This document shows, piece by piece, positions 42,755-50,867 of a stretch of DNA of 60,040 nt. Each line of letters opens with the position of its first letter. Positions within the stretch are counted from its first letter, which is position 1. This DNA is from Vulcanimicrobiota bacterium (GTDB taxonomy: Bacteria; Vulcanimicrobiota; Vulcanimicrobiia; Vulcanimicrobiales; Vulcanimicrobiaceae): contig PLJL01000002.1 in assembly GCA_003140215.1 (NCBI GenBank), positions 1-60,040 on the forward strand. The letters run 5' to 3'. Position numbers and translations under genes: made by a program. The notes below the pieces were generated by a model. It did no database searches. It was given only the letters and a program-made list of their open reading frames with translations, and was not told the origin of the DNA.

Positions 42755-43126
42755 AGGCCTCCGACGCATGGTGCGATTGCGATCCTACTCGATCGCGATC
42801 ATCCTTGCAAAGCTGGCGACGTCTGCGGACAAACGGCACCCGGCGGGCAGGATTCGCCGCGGGCGGGCTGGCTTCCGCGAGCGATCTGGCTCAATCGTTG
42901 AGTTGCGCGAATTCGGCGAAGCTGCCTTCACAGGCCAAAGAAATTGGCCGGTCGGACCTGACCCTGGAGCCACCCATCGAGGGCCGACCGGATCACGGTC
43001 CGGAGGGGCTCCCCATCGGCGCGGGGGCGATCCCCGAGGCGAGGAGGTTCGGATCATCCCGACTGGATATTCCACGTAAGAACCGCGCATAAGAAATGAC
43101 CAAATACAAGCTGTCGCGCTGACTGG
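42755..43126. other. Noncoding spacer upstream of hsdM
   Basis: The spacer holds the region in front of hsdM and the 3' flank of the EVE-Mrr gene. Several frames are open in GC-rich sequence but none has a start signal or a recognisable product. Small inverted repeats occur (GCGATTGCGATC and CGATCGCGATC near 42775-42800). No clear promoter or terminator could be fixed. Confidence 0.5.
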
Positions 43127-44086
43127 TCACACGTCCGCAGCGAGTACATCCGCAGAAAGACGCTCTAGGGAAAGCGCGTCGGCCGTAAGTTTTAGCGCCG
43201 GGAATGGCACTTCGGTGACCCCGATTTCGTTCTCAACCATGATCTCCAGGAGCTTCGATCCGTCGATCAAGCTGATTGGTGCCTTCCCGGGCTCCTTAGC
43301 CTCCACGGCCGCACCGGCAGTAAAGCTGCCGGACGTTACGATGAGGCCGATTTCGTGATTTGTCAGCGCGCCGCGAAACTTCTGGACTGTTGGCCCATCA
43401 ACCGAGGCTGTCCGCTTTGCCTGGATCGCGACGCGAACTGGCGTTACACCACCAACGTCAAATATCGCCGTAGCGTCGACGCCCTTATCGCCGCTATACT
43501 TCGTGACCTTAACGTCACGGTAACCAAGAGCGACGAGGACGCGCCGAACGAGAAATTCGAAAGCGCGCGGATCCATCTCCTGAACTGCCTTGCGAAGCTC
43601 GGCTTTCACACGTTTGTTAGTTTGGGCAATAGCGTCGCCCAATTCTTGCAGCGTACCGTAAGCGTCGGCCTTTGTCTGGGCGCCCTGCGCTATTGCTTGA
43701 AGACGCCCGACTAATAGGCCCTCTATGCTGATGGCCTGGTCATTGCGAAGCCGAAAGTTTGTCCCTTGCCATCCTTGAAAAATCGCAATGGTCGATAAAC
43801 TGGGGGCACCGCGGATTTCGTCGCGCGTGAGCGGCGGCTCGATCCGAGACTCAAATCGCACGTCGACGGCAAAGCGCCCGAACTGCGACCCGCGCTCATA
43901 CGCGGGCGAGGTGACCCGGCCAACTGCGGTTAGCGCAGCATCGTGGCCCGATCTCCAGAAGAAAACGCGGTCTCCGGCCGCTACAATGTCACGGTGAGAG
44001 TTCATCGCCCACCAGTCATTGGGCTCACCCGACTTGGCGCCAAGCTGATCCCACCGGCTTGGGTTATACTGAAACACCCAGTCCAT
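43127..44086 (-). CDS. EVE-Mrr type IV (modification-dependent) restriction endonuclease
   Basis: 319 aa fusion. Residues 1-130 match an EVE/PUA-like base-flipping domain (MDWVFQYNPSRWD, a DRVFFWRSG turn, then an aromatic-rich core). EVE domains read 5-methylcytosine, 5-hydroxymethylcytosine and related bases. Residues 170-290 form an Mrr catalytic domain with AFEFLVRRVLVALGY, Asp204 in GDKGVDA and Gln222-x-Lys224 in IQAKR, the complete PD-(D/E)xK set. It should cut DNA carrying modified bases, complementing the type I system. It is divergent from the glycosylase-like gene and reads toward the hsd genes on the same strand. Confidence 0.88.
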   Translation of the reverse strand: MDWVFQYNPSRWDQLGAKSGEPNDWWAMNSHRDIVAAGDRVFFWRSGHDAALTAVGRVTSPAYERGSQFGRFAVDVRFESRIEPPLTRDEIRGAPSLSTIAIFQGWQGTNFRLRNDQAISIEGLLVGRLQAIAQGAQTKADAYGTLQELGDAIAQTNKRVKAELRKAVQEMDPRAFEFLVRRVLVALGYRDVKVTKYSGDKGVDATAIFDVGGVTPVRVAIQAKRTASVDGPTVQKFRGALTNHEIGLIVTSGSFTAGAAVEAKEPGKAPISLIDGSKLLEIMVENEIGVTEVPFPALKLTADALSLERLSADVLAADV

Positions 44087-44192
44087 CCGGCCGACTTTCC
44101 ACTGGATGCCGCGCCCTCTCCTCTGTTAGTGCGGTCCTGGCCATGGCGACGGCAGGATGTCATGGGGCTCGCGCGACGGCTGTGTTGAGGGG

Positions 44193-45350
44193 ATGATAGT
44201 GGAGAAGACCGATCCGAAGGCGCTTGCCGCCAGAAAATGGTTCGGCTACGGCCGGTGGGAGGCGTCGTACTGGTTCGTCGGCATGGAACCGGGAGGCGAT
44301 GACGATCTCGCTTCTTATGAATCGTGGCTTGCGCTCGCCGGTCCTAGTCGCGATGGGCTCATCGACTGCAAAGACCACCACGACGACTCAAATCGCCGGT
44401 CAGTGAAGGGCACGACGCGGTGGCACGCTGACGGAGTTCCGCCGATACAATCTACCTGGGGCCCGTTGATTCGTACCGTACTGGCATTCGAAGATCGGCC
44501 GCGCGACGACAACGATGTCGCTTCCTACCAGCGCGACGAATGGGGGCGGTCGACGGGAAAGACGGCAGTCATCGAATTGTCCGCATTGCATGCTCGTAGC
44601 ATCGGAGTCGACGTCGAGAGAACGCTTCATCGCTCAGAGCGCATCGAAGTTATTCATAAGCAGCTCGACTACCGTAAGCCCCAGTTTGTGCTATTCTATG
44701 GGCGCTCGTACAAGTCGGAGTACGAGAAGATCATCGGCGACTTCGGCCGTGACGACTGGGCATGGCGTGCTGAAACGCTGTGCGTGCTTGTTGTGCATCC
44801 CGCGTACCGATACGCGCCGGGCGGCGAATTCTGGGTTTCGCTCGGGATGTGGTTGCGGGCGGCAGTCGCGAGTGGGCCGAATGGGTCGACACCGCCGTGC
44901 CCACATCCACCGCCCTTTCGTGGAAAACGCCGGTCTAAAGGCCAAACCCTGAGTGCTCCCGCTCTGGTCGATTCGGATGAGGCTCCGCTCAAGCGCGATG
45001 GGATTGTCGCAGGGCGAATCCTCTATGACGGCTGGAACATCCGTGTTGAACGCTATTTGCCGGTCGGCGGCTATGAGCTGATCGGATACTACGAGCGCTC
45101 GCGCCCGGCGCACTATGGTCGAAAGAAGGTTGAGATCGACGCGGTGTTTGATGAGTGGGCAAAACTCAAGCCGCAGCAGCCGGAGCTCGTGAAGGCGACG
45201 TGGAGAGCTGCACAATTCGTCCCGGCATTTGATCCGCCATCAGGTGCTATTCATGCGGGCTGCGCCGTCCTCGAAGATGACGGCGTCGAAGTCGCCCGGA
45301 TTTTCAAAGCCCCACCGGATCGCGCGATTTGGGTGTGGAGCACGCCATAG
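44193..45350 (+). CDS. Uncharacterised protein with uracil-DNA-glycosylase-like motifs
   Basis: 385 aa from the ATG at 44193 (GAGGGG adjoins it; an ATG at 44157 adds 12 residues). It shows UDG-superfamily features in the correct order: SYWFVGMEPGGDDD (residues 26-38, motif A-like), TAVIELSALHARS (124-136), KPQFVLFYGRSYK (162-174) and VVHPAYR (200-206, like the HPS motif). The usual catalytic Asp/Asn cannot be placed for certain. From about 230 a Pro-rich linker leads to a C-terminal domain of about 140 residues that I do not recognise. It starts opposite to EVE-Mrr, with about 105 bp between the two start codons. A glycosylase-type defence role, as in Brig1-like systems, is inferred only. Confidence 0.6.
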   Translation: MIVEKTDPKALAARKWFGYGRWEASYWFVGMEPGGDDDLASYESWLALAGPSRDGLIDCKDHHDDSNRRSVKGTTRWHADGVPPIQSTWGPLIRTVLAFEDRPRDDNDVASYQRDEWGRSTGKTAVIELSALHARSIGVDVERTLHRSERIEVIHKQLDYRKPQFVLFYGRSYKSEYEKIIGDFGRDDWAWRAETLCVLVVHPAYRYAPGGEFWVSLGMWLRAAVASGPNGSTPPCPHPPPFRGKRRSKGQTLSAPALVDSDEAPLKRDGIVAGRILYDGWNIRVERYLPVGGYELIGYYERSRPAHYGRKKVEIDAVFDEWAKLKPQQPELVKATWRAAQFVPAFDPPSGAIHAGCAVLEDDGVEVARIFKAPPDRAIWVWSTP

Positions 45351-45470
45351 CCACAAGGAACGAGAAAAAAGGTGCGAGTCGAGGCTCGCCGCCGCCGGTT
45401 GATTGTGGATCGGGAGCGCGGGGCGCGGGTGGTCGCCCACCGCGCGCATCTCGTAAGGGCGGGATCGCTC

Positions 45471-45510
45471 ACATTTCGACGGGACTCAGGGTGACATTAG
45501 GGTGGGCTCA
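45471..45510. repeat. Dispersed intergenic repeat copy
   Basis: TTCGACGGGACTCAGGGTG followed by ACATTAGGGTGGGCTCAGGG repeats the family core twice in tandem. It lies between the defence island and the DUF993 gene, close to the island edge. Confidence 0.7.
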
Positions 45511-45622
45511 GGGCTACGTGGAGGGTTGGACTTCGGCTTCGGTGCGAGGTGCCGGACGAGCGGGTCGGAAACGGATTCGTCGTGCAGTGGGAGCGGTTCG
45601 TGCGCCGCGCGGCTCAGGTCTG

Positions 45623-46792
45623 ATGCTTGCCACGCGTTTGCGGCTGCCACAAGCCGACGGGACGCTGGTGCCATACGTGCCCAACGGCGCGGCGCGGTAT
45701 CCCGTCACGCCGCAGGATCCGGCGCGTACGCGCGTGGCGTACGCCGCGGCGCACGTCGTTGCCGATCCGCGCTCGCCAATCGATCCGATTCTGGGCGGTG
45801 CGATCGACTGGGATGCGACGCTTGCGTTTCGACGGCACCTGTGGTCGCTGGGGTTCGCGGTCGCCGAGGCGATGGATACTGCGCAGCGCGGGGTGGGGCT
45901 GACCTACGACGGCGCCCGCGAGCTGATCCGGCGCTCGGGAGCCCAGGCGCGCGCCGTGGGCGGGACGATCGGTTGCGGCGCGATGACCGATCAGCTCGAC
46001 TCGCTGGCAAAGCACAAACTCGTCGCGATCGAGCAGGCGTACCTCGCGCAGTGCGAGTTCATCGAGGCGCAGGGCTGTTCCGCGATCGTGATGGGCTCGC
46101 GCGCGCTGGCGCGTACTGCGCGTAATGCGGATGACTACGCGCGCGTCTACGACAAGGTGCTCGGCTCGCTGACGCGGCCGGCGATCGTGCACTGGCTGGG
46201 GCCGATGCTCGATCCGCAGCTGGCCGGGTATTGGGGCAGTGCCGATCTGGATCGCGCGACCGAGACGTTCATCGAGATCGTTACAGCCAACGCGGCGAAG
46301 GTCGACGGCGTCATGGTCTCGTTGCTCGACGTGCGACGCGAGATCGACCTGCGGCACCGCTTGCCGGCCGGGGTCCGCGTCTACACGGGCGACGAGTTCA
46401 ACTACCCCGAGCTGATCGCTGGGGACTCTGGCGGGCACAGCGACGCGTTGCTGGGGATCTTCGATGCGATCGCTCCCGCGGCGCGCGCGGCGCTTGGTGC
46501 GCTCGACGTCGGCAACCTTGCGAGCTACGGCGCGATTCTCGCGCCGACCGTCGCGCTCTCGCGGCATCTGTTTGCGACGCCGATGCATGCGTCCAAGACC
46601 GGGATCGTGTTCCTGGCGTACCTCAACGGCTTCCAGGACCACTTCCGGATGCTCGGCGGGGCGGAGAGTGCGCGCTCGATCGTGCACCTCGCGCGCGTGC
46701 TCGAGCTTGCGGACGCGGCTGGGTTGATCGTCGATCAGGAGCGCGCGGCAGAGCGCGCCGCGCGGGTCTTCGCCACCGCCGGGATAAAGTAG
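45623..46792 (+). CDS. DUF993 family protein (dihydrodipicolinate-synthase-like)
   Basis: 389 aa from the ATG at 45623; the frame is open far upstream into noncoding repeat sequence. The pattern suits a TIM barrel: IDWDATLAFRRHLWSLGFAVAEAMDTAQRG, then GGTIGCGAMTDQLD, then VYTGDEFNYPELIAGDSGGHSDALLGIFDAIAP. DUF993 members are annotated as DapA-like aldolases, but no reaction is established. The Lys expected for a class I aldolase cannot be placed with certainty. It stands alone between repeats and the zinc-ribbon gene. Confidence 0.8.
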   Translation: MLATRLRLPQADGTLVPYVPNGAARYPVTPQDPARTRVAYAAAHVVADPRSPIDPILGGAIDWDATLAFRRHLWSLGFAVAEAMDTAQRGVGLTYDGARELIRRSGAQARAVGGTIGCGAMTDQLDSLAKHKLVAIEQAYLAQCEFIEAQGCSAIVMGSRALARTARNADDYARVYDKVLGSLTRPAIVHWLGPMLDPQLAGYWGSADLDRATETFIEIVTANAAKVDGVMVSLLDVRREIDLRHRLPAGVRVYTGDEFNYPELIAGDSGGHSDALLGIFDAIAPAARAALGALDVGNLASYGAILAPTVALSRHLFATPMHASKTGIVFLAYLNGFQDHFRMLGGAESARSIVHLARVLELADAAGLIVDQERAAERAARVFATAGIK

Positions 46793-46873
46793 TGGAGCGT
46801 GCGCGCCGCGTGCGGCTGGCGCAACATTCCATGGCGAACGGGCACACGCCCTGTCTGCCGATACGGGGGACGC

Positions 46874-47310
46874 GTGGAGCAAGCTCCTAAGTGCACTCAG
46901 TGCGGCGCGGTCAACGGCGCGGGCGCACGTTTTTGCTCGACGTGCGGTGCGCCGCTTGCCGCAGACAAGGCGGCAGCCGTTTCCTCGAGCAGAAGCGGGC
47001 CTTCCTTGCGACGGTCGACGAATCGGTTTCCGGCGAGCGCATCGCGGGCAATCCCTACAAATTCGTCGGCACGCGCGTCGATCTGCACTGCGTGATCTCG
47101 GACATCCCTCAAGAAGACTTTGTCAACGCGACGCGCCCACCGGACGAGTACGGATTAGGGCCGAACGTCGTCATCCGCACCGACGCACGAGGACTCGAAA
47201 AGGGGCAGAGTATCCGTGCGATCGGGACGGTTGAGGATCCGATGGAAGGAACAAACGCGATGGGCGGGCAGATGCGCTTCCCGACCGTCAAGGCGGAGTT
47301 CATGGAATGA
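46874..47310 (+). pseudogene. Zinc-ribbon protein gene with internal frameshift
   Basis: A GTG at 46874 opens a frame with a four-cysteine zinc ribbon (CTQCG and CSTCG about 14 residues later). Near 46978-46985 the coding signal moves to another frame. That frame continues with FLATVDESVSGERIAGNPYKFVGTRVDLHC and a beta-rich OB-like region ending in KAEFME at 47310. Neither frame alone gives a sensible whole protein. Either the gene is broken or a sequencing error or programmed shift is involved. Its last codons overlap the ATG of the next gene. Confidence 0.65.
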
Positions 47311-48320
47311 CGACGCGAAATTGTGACTCTAGAAAGAGCTCGGCGACCTCTGAATTCAGCGCAACCGCGATTTTGGTAGTCACTTTCTTCCTGCTGTGTG
47401 CCTGCAGCGGGGGCGGCGCTGGAACCGTTGTGACAAACTCAACGCCGACGATCGCGCCCCACCTTACTGAATACACGATTCCGACTGCGAATAGCCTTCC
47501 CGTTGCGATCACGGCGGGTCCCGACGGAGCACTTTGGTTTACTGAAGCAAACAAGATCGGTCGAGTGACCATTTTGGGAGCGTTTACCGAATACGCGATC
47601 CCAACTGCGAACAGCCTTCCTTACGGCATCATCTCGGGTTCGGATAGCGCCCTTTGGTTTACGGAGAACGGCGGTAACAAAATCGGACGTATGACCACTT
47701 CGGGCGCATTCACCGAGTATGCGATCCCAAGCGCCAACAGCAGCCCTGACGGCATAGCCGCGGGTCCTGACGGCGCGCTCTGGTTCACCGAGCAATACAC
47801 CGGCAAGATCGGCCGAGTGAGCACCGCAGGTGCGTTTACGGAATACTCGACGTCGAGCGCGGGCAGCTTTCCCGGCGGCATCACGGTCGGCCCGGACGGC
47901 GCCCTGTGGTTTACGGAAAACAACAGCATCGGGCGGATGACAACTTCAGGGACGCTTACCGAATACACGATTCCGACGGCGGCGAGCGCAACCCAACACA
48001 TCACGGTGGGACCGGACGGAGCTCTATGGTTTGCGGAATACGTCGGCAAGATCGGCCGGGTGACGACCGCCGGAACCTTCACCGAGTATGCGGCTCCGAC
48101 CGTGGGTGGCGGACCTTGGGGCATCGCGACTGGTTCGGACGGCAACCTCTGGTTCACCGTATGGCAGACGAGTACCAATATCGGAAAGCTCACGCCCACT
48201 GGGGCGCTCACCGATTATCCCGCGAGCAGCAGCCCTCAGAACATCACTGCGGGTCCGGATGGGGCGCTCTGGTTTACGGAAACTGCAGGAAACAAGATCG
48301 GGCGGATTTCTCCTCAGTAG
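47307..48320 (+). CDS. Vgb-like beta-propeller lipoprotein
   Basis: 337 aa. A lipoprotein-type signal (LVVTFFLLCACSG) is followed by about seven repeats of some 42 residues, each with TEY-IPTANS and GPDGALWFTE-NKIGR. These are the blades of a virginiamycin-B-lyase-like propeller. True Vgb needs His/Glu residues in particular blades, and those are not evident, so a binding or structural role is more likely than streptogramin lysis. The ATG overlaps the stop of the frameshifted zinc-ribbon gene. Confidence 0.82.
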   Translation: MTTRNCDSRKSSATSEFSATAILVVTFFLLCACSGGGAGTVVTNSTPTIAPHLTEYTIPTANSLPVAITAGPDGALWFTEANKIGRVTILGAFTEYAIPTANSLPYGIISGSDSALWFTENGGNKIGRMTTSGAFTEYAIPSANSSPDGIAAGPDGALWFTEQYTGKIGRVSTAGAFTEYSTSSAGSFPGGITVGPDGALWFTENNSIGRMTTSGTLTEYTIPTAASATQHITVGPDGALWFAEYVGKIGRVTTAGTFTEYAAPTVGGGPWGIATGSDGNLWFTVWQTSTNIGKLTPTGALTDYPASSSPQNITAGPDGALWFTETAGNKIGRISPQ

Positions 48321-48440
48321 CGTGCGACCGCTGTACCAGCTCCGAAGAGTCTTCAGCTCTCGACTACTAAGCGTCGAAAAGTCGACGGCGACACCTAAGA
48401 CCGAATAAATCAGATTCGCCCTAGCAGCTTCCGCCTCCAC

Positions 48441-48830
48441 TTAGCACTCGCTGTTCGAGAATCCGACTCGCGGCGACCGGAAGTTCACCGGCGAGTAGAC
48501 GTGCACCCAAGCGAAGCCCCTCGTCGCTTCCAGCGGGTTGAGCTCCGCGCGGACGTGCCTTCTGCCGCTCGCATCCATCGTGATCGTGCGCATGCGCCAG
48601 GCATGGTTGCCCGAGCGCGCCCAGTGATACTTGACGACGTGCGGCATGCCGGGCGGCCAATTGCTCGTGACGATGTTGGCGTCGAAGCGGAACAGGCCGC
48701 AGCCGTTGATCGAGTTGCGTGACTCGACGTTCTGGACCGTGACGGTCGGGCCGGCGGCGGCGGCCGGTGCGAGCGGTACGATTGCGGCAATCGCGAGCGC
48801 GAGCGAAGCTGCCGATGCTGAAAAGCGCAT
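48441..48830 (-). CDS. Secreted hypothetical protein with two-Cys core
   Basis: 129 aa with a Sec signal peptide (RFSASAASLALAIAAIVPLAPAAAA). The mature part begins TVTVQNVESRNSINGCGLFRFDANIV and ends NSEC. It contains a basic and aromatic run (VVKYHWARSGNHAWRMRT) and no known domain. A single disulphide between the two Cys is possible. Nothing in the neighbourhood suggests a pathway. Confidence 0.65.
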   Translation of the reverse strand: MRFSASAASLALAIAAIVPLAPAAAAGPTVTVQNVESRNSINGCGLFRFDANIVTSNWPPGMPHVVKYHWARSGNHAWRMRTITMDASGRRHVRAELNPLEATRGFAWVHVYSPVNFRSPRVGFSNSEC

Positions 48831-48925
48831 GATATCACCTCAAGACGAAGCGCAGAGTCGTTCGTCCCGCTTTTCGGCTGAGCCCGGAGGGCCAGTCGCC
48901 GACTCCGGCGGGTTCGTCGCTACTG

Positions 48926-48975
48926 CCTTCGACGGAGCTCAGGGGGACAAGGAGGGCGACATCTGGAGGGTGACG
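48926..48975. repeat. Dispersed intergenic repeat copy
   Basis: CCTTCGACGGAGCTCAGGG matches the family core with one change. On the minus strand it supplies the last codons of the 48939-49292 gene (the reading PVTLQMSPSLSP). Confidence 0.65.
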
Positions 48976-49292
48976 GGGCTACGTCGTGGCTTACTGTCCG
49001 GGGTGTGATAGGAGACGATGTCGACCCACGTCATCTGGGGGATGTTGTCGACGCCGGCTTTCTGAATCGCAGGCCCCAGCCGGTCCGACATGAACTGGCC
49101 TTGTGCTGCGCGAGATTCCCAGACTTCCATCACGACGAGGCCACCGTCCGCGGTCGTTCCGGCCGCGTGACTGAGGAGCCCGGAGGGCCAGTTGCCGGTT
49201 CCGCGCTTCATGTCGATGCCCAGCAGCCTGTTGACCCTGTCGTAGCTATCGCGACGCGCCTTCGCGAATTGAAACACAAGCCCGACAGCCAT
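48939..49292 (-). CDS. Dimeric alpha-beta-barrel protein (paralogue 1 of 3)
   Basis: 117 aa from the ATG at 49292, with GGAGG 6 nt upstream. It runs AVGLVFQFAKARRDSYDRVNRLLGI, then GLLSHAAGTTADGGLVVMEVWES, then MTWVDIVSYHTP, a ferredoxin-like barrel fold. The final ~15 residues read through a dispersed repeat. Two closely similar genes follow in tandem at 49430-49738 and 49847-50146. The function is unknown; such folds include stress-response and monooxygenase proteins. Confidence 0.75.
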   Translation of the reverse strand: MAVGLVFQFAKARRDSYDRVNRLLGIDMKRGTGNWPSGLLSHAAGTTADGGLVVMEVWESRAAQGQFMSDRLGPAIQKAGVDNIPQMTWVDIVSYHTPDSKPRRSPVTLQMSPSLSP

Positions 49293-49390
49293 TGCGATCC
49301 TCCAACAAGAAGCGCACCCGCAGATGCCCGGCAAGCATCTTGTTCCCACGGAACCGCTTTCCGCTACCTGCGGCTTGGGACGCCGGGAGC

Positions 49391-49440
49391 GATCGTTCAC
49401 CCTTCGACGGGGCTCAGGGTGACATTACGTCAGGGTGACG
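49391..49440. repeat. Dispersed intergenic repeat copy
   Basis: CCCTTCGACGGGGCTCAGGG followed by TGACATTACGTCAGGGTGACG. It lies between paralogues 1 and 2, and its left copy provides the C-terminal codons of the gene at 49430. Confidence 0.75.
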
Positions 49441-49738
49441 TGGGGGTTGTGTGGTAGGAGGCGATTTCGATTCGGGTTAGTTGGGGGCTGGCGTTGATGG
49501 CGGCTTTTTGGAGGGCGGCTCCGAGGCGGTCGTGGATGAAGTGATCGAGTGCTGCTTGTGACTCCCAGACGTCCATGACGACGAGGGTGCCGTCGGCGGT
49601 GGTTCCGGCGGTGTGGCTGAGGAGTCCGGGGGGCCAGTTGCTCTTGCTGCGCTTCGGGTCGATGCCCAGCAGCTCCATGACCTCGTCATAGCTCTCGCGA
49701 GGCGCGTTTTCGAATTTGAGCAGAAGCCCGACCGGCAT
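49430..49738 (-). CDS. Dimeric alpha-beta-barrel protein (paralogue 2 of 3)
   Basis: 102 aa from the ATG at 49738, with GGAGGGG at good distance. The sequence PVGLLLKFENAPRESYDEVMELLGI, GLLSHTAGTTADGTLVVMDVWES is clearly homologous to its neighbours. TTPTSP at the end is repeat-derived. The three copies lie head to tail with short spacers, pointing to local amplification. Confidence 0.75.
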   Translation of the reverse strand: MPVGLLLKFENAPRESYDEVMELLGIDPKRSKSNWPPGLLSHTAGTTADGTLVVMDVWESQAALDHFIHDRLGAALQKAAINASPQLTRIEIASYHTTPTSP

Positions 49739-49846
49739 AACAACCCCTCCACACCAGGAGCACGCGCCGGAGAACCCGCCGCGCCTTGCTGCTTACATGG
49801 AACGGATGATCCGTGCGTGCGGATTAACCTGGGGAAGAGTCCGCGT

Positions 49847-50146
49847 TTAGCCGCCGGGCGTGTAGTACGAGGCGACGTCGAACCAGGTCATTTGGGGGAC
49901 GGCGGTGAGGCCGGCTTGCTGGATCGCGGCGCCGAGTTGGCCCGCCATGAACTTGCCCTGCGCTTCGCGGGACTCCCAGACTTCCATCACGACGAGGCTG
50001 CCGTCGGCGCTGGTTCCGGCGGCGTGGCTCTGGAGCCCGGCGGGCCAGCCGGTTCCGGCGGCCTGGTCGATCCCCAGGAGCTTGTTCACCTTGTAGTAGT
50101 CGTCGATCGACGTGTTCGTGAATTGGAGTACGAGTCCGACAGCCAT
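49847..50146 (-). CDS. Dimeric alpha-beta-barrel protein (paralogue 3 of 3)
   Basis: 99 aa from the ATG at 50146. The GGAGG spacing supports this start over an ATG two codons upstream. It reads AVGLVLQFTNTSIDDYYKVNKLLGI, then GLQSHAAGTSADGSLVVMEVWES and MTWFDVASYYTPGG. It ends in PGG without repeat-derived residues, so it probably shows the original C-terminus. Confidence 0.78.
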   Translation of the reverse strand: MAVGLVLQFTNTSIDDYYKVNKLLGIDQAAGTGWPAGLQSHAAGTSADGSLVVMEVWESREAQGKFMAGQLGAAIQQAGLTAVPQMTWFDVASYYTPGG

Positions 50147-50229
50147 GGGCATCCTCCACGCGAGTGTTTGGTTGGACTAACGGGTTTGTCGCTGCGGCGG
50201 ATTGGGCCTGGCAGGTGTTGTAGTGGTGT

Positions 50230-50784
50230 ATGGCGTTGGCGGTTGGTTTTTCGTTGTTTGAGACGGCGGTTGGGGTTTGTGGGATCGCTTGGGGTGAGGG
50301 CGGGATTGTTGGGGCGCAGTTGCCGGACGGGGATGAGCGCGCGACTCGGGCTCGTATGCGGCGGCGGTTTGCGGGGGCTGCGGAGGCGGTGGCGCCGGAT
50401 GAGGTTCAGGTTGCGATTGATTCGATCGTGGCGCTGATGCGTGGGGAGGCGCGCGATCTCTGCGAGATCGTGCTCGATATGGATGGGGTGCAGCCGTTCA
50501 ACCGGCGCGTCTATGAGATTGCGCGTACGATTCCGCCGGGTTCGACGCTTTCGTACGGTGATGTTGCGAAGCGGTTGGGAGAGCCCCGGGCGGCGCGCGA
50601 AGTCGGGCAGGCGTTGGGGAACAATCCGTTTGCGCCGATCGTGCCGTGCCATCGGGTGCTCGCCGGCGACGGGACGATGCATGGGTTCTCTGCACCGGGT
50701 GGTGTTGCTACGAAGTTGCGGCTGTTGACGATCGAGGGTTGGCGTTCTGGCGAGCCGACGTTGTTTGACGTCACGACGGGTTGA
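50230..50784 (+). CDS. ogt: O6-alkylguanine-DNA alkyltransferase (Ogt family)
   Basis: 184 aa. The active-site Cys140 lies in IVPCHRV, preceded by the recognition helix GDVAKRLGEPRAAREVGQALGNNPF (about 110-134). The asparagine hinge and Arg finger are in place. It removes alkyl groups from O6-guanine by suicide transfer to Cys140. With the alkB homologue at 15.8 kb this gives two alkylation-repair genes in one window. The 5' part reads almost as low-complexity GC sequence, but the ATG is well placed. Confidence 0.92.
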   Translation: MALAVGFSLFETAVGVCGIAWGEGGIVGAQLPDGDERATRARMRRRFAGAAEAVAPDEVQVAIDSIVALMRGEARDLCEIVLDMDGVQPFNRRVYEIARTIPPGSTLSYGDVAKRLGEPRAAREVGQALGNNPFAPIVPCHRVLAGDGTMHGFSAPGGVATKLRLLTIEGWRSGEPTLFDVTTG

Positions 50785-50867
50785 TCGTGGCTCATCCTTC
50801 GACGGGGCTTAGGATGACATGGGGGTGGGGCTCAGGGTGACAGTGGGGTCGGGGTTCAAGGGGACAT
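50785..50867. repeat. Dispersed intergenic repeat copy, double
   Basis: ATCCTTCGACGGGGCTTAGG and GGGGCTCAGGGTGACAGTGG stand in tandem. On the minus strand this block encodes the last ~14 residues of the RND transporter at 50809 (PDPTVTLSPTPMSS). Confidence 0.75.

Noticed and set aside
42805..43092. Plus-strand ORF of 95 codons before hsdM
   Set aside because: No ribosome-binding site and no recognisable domain; other frames of the same stretch are equally open.
45329..45622. Long upstream extension of the DUF993 gene
   Set aside because: The extra 98 codons run through repeat sequence and are Arg/Gly-rich. The ATG at 45623 fits the usual length of the family.
47307..48320. Functional streptogramin B lyase (Vgb)
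   Set aside because: The repeats match the fold, but the catalytic His/Glu set cannot be identified and a lipoprotein signal is present, so an antibiotic-resistance call is not supported.
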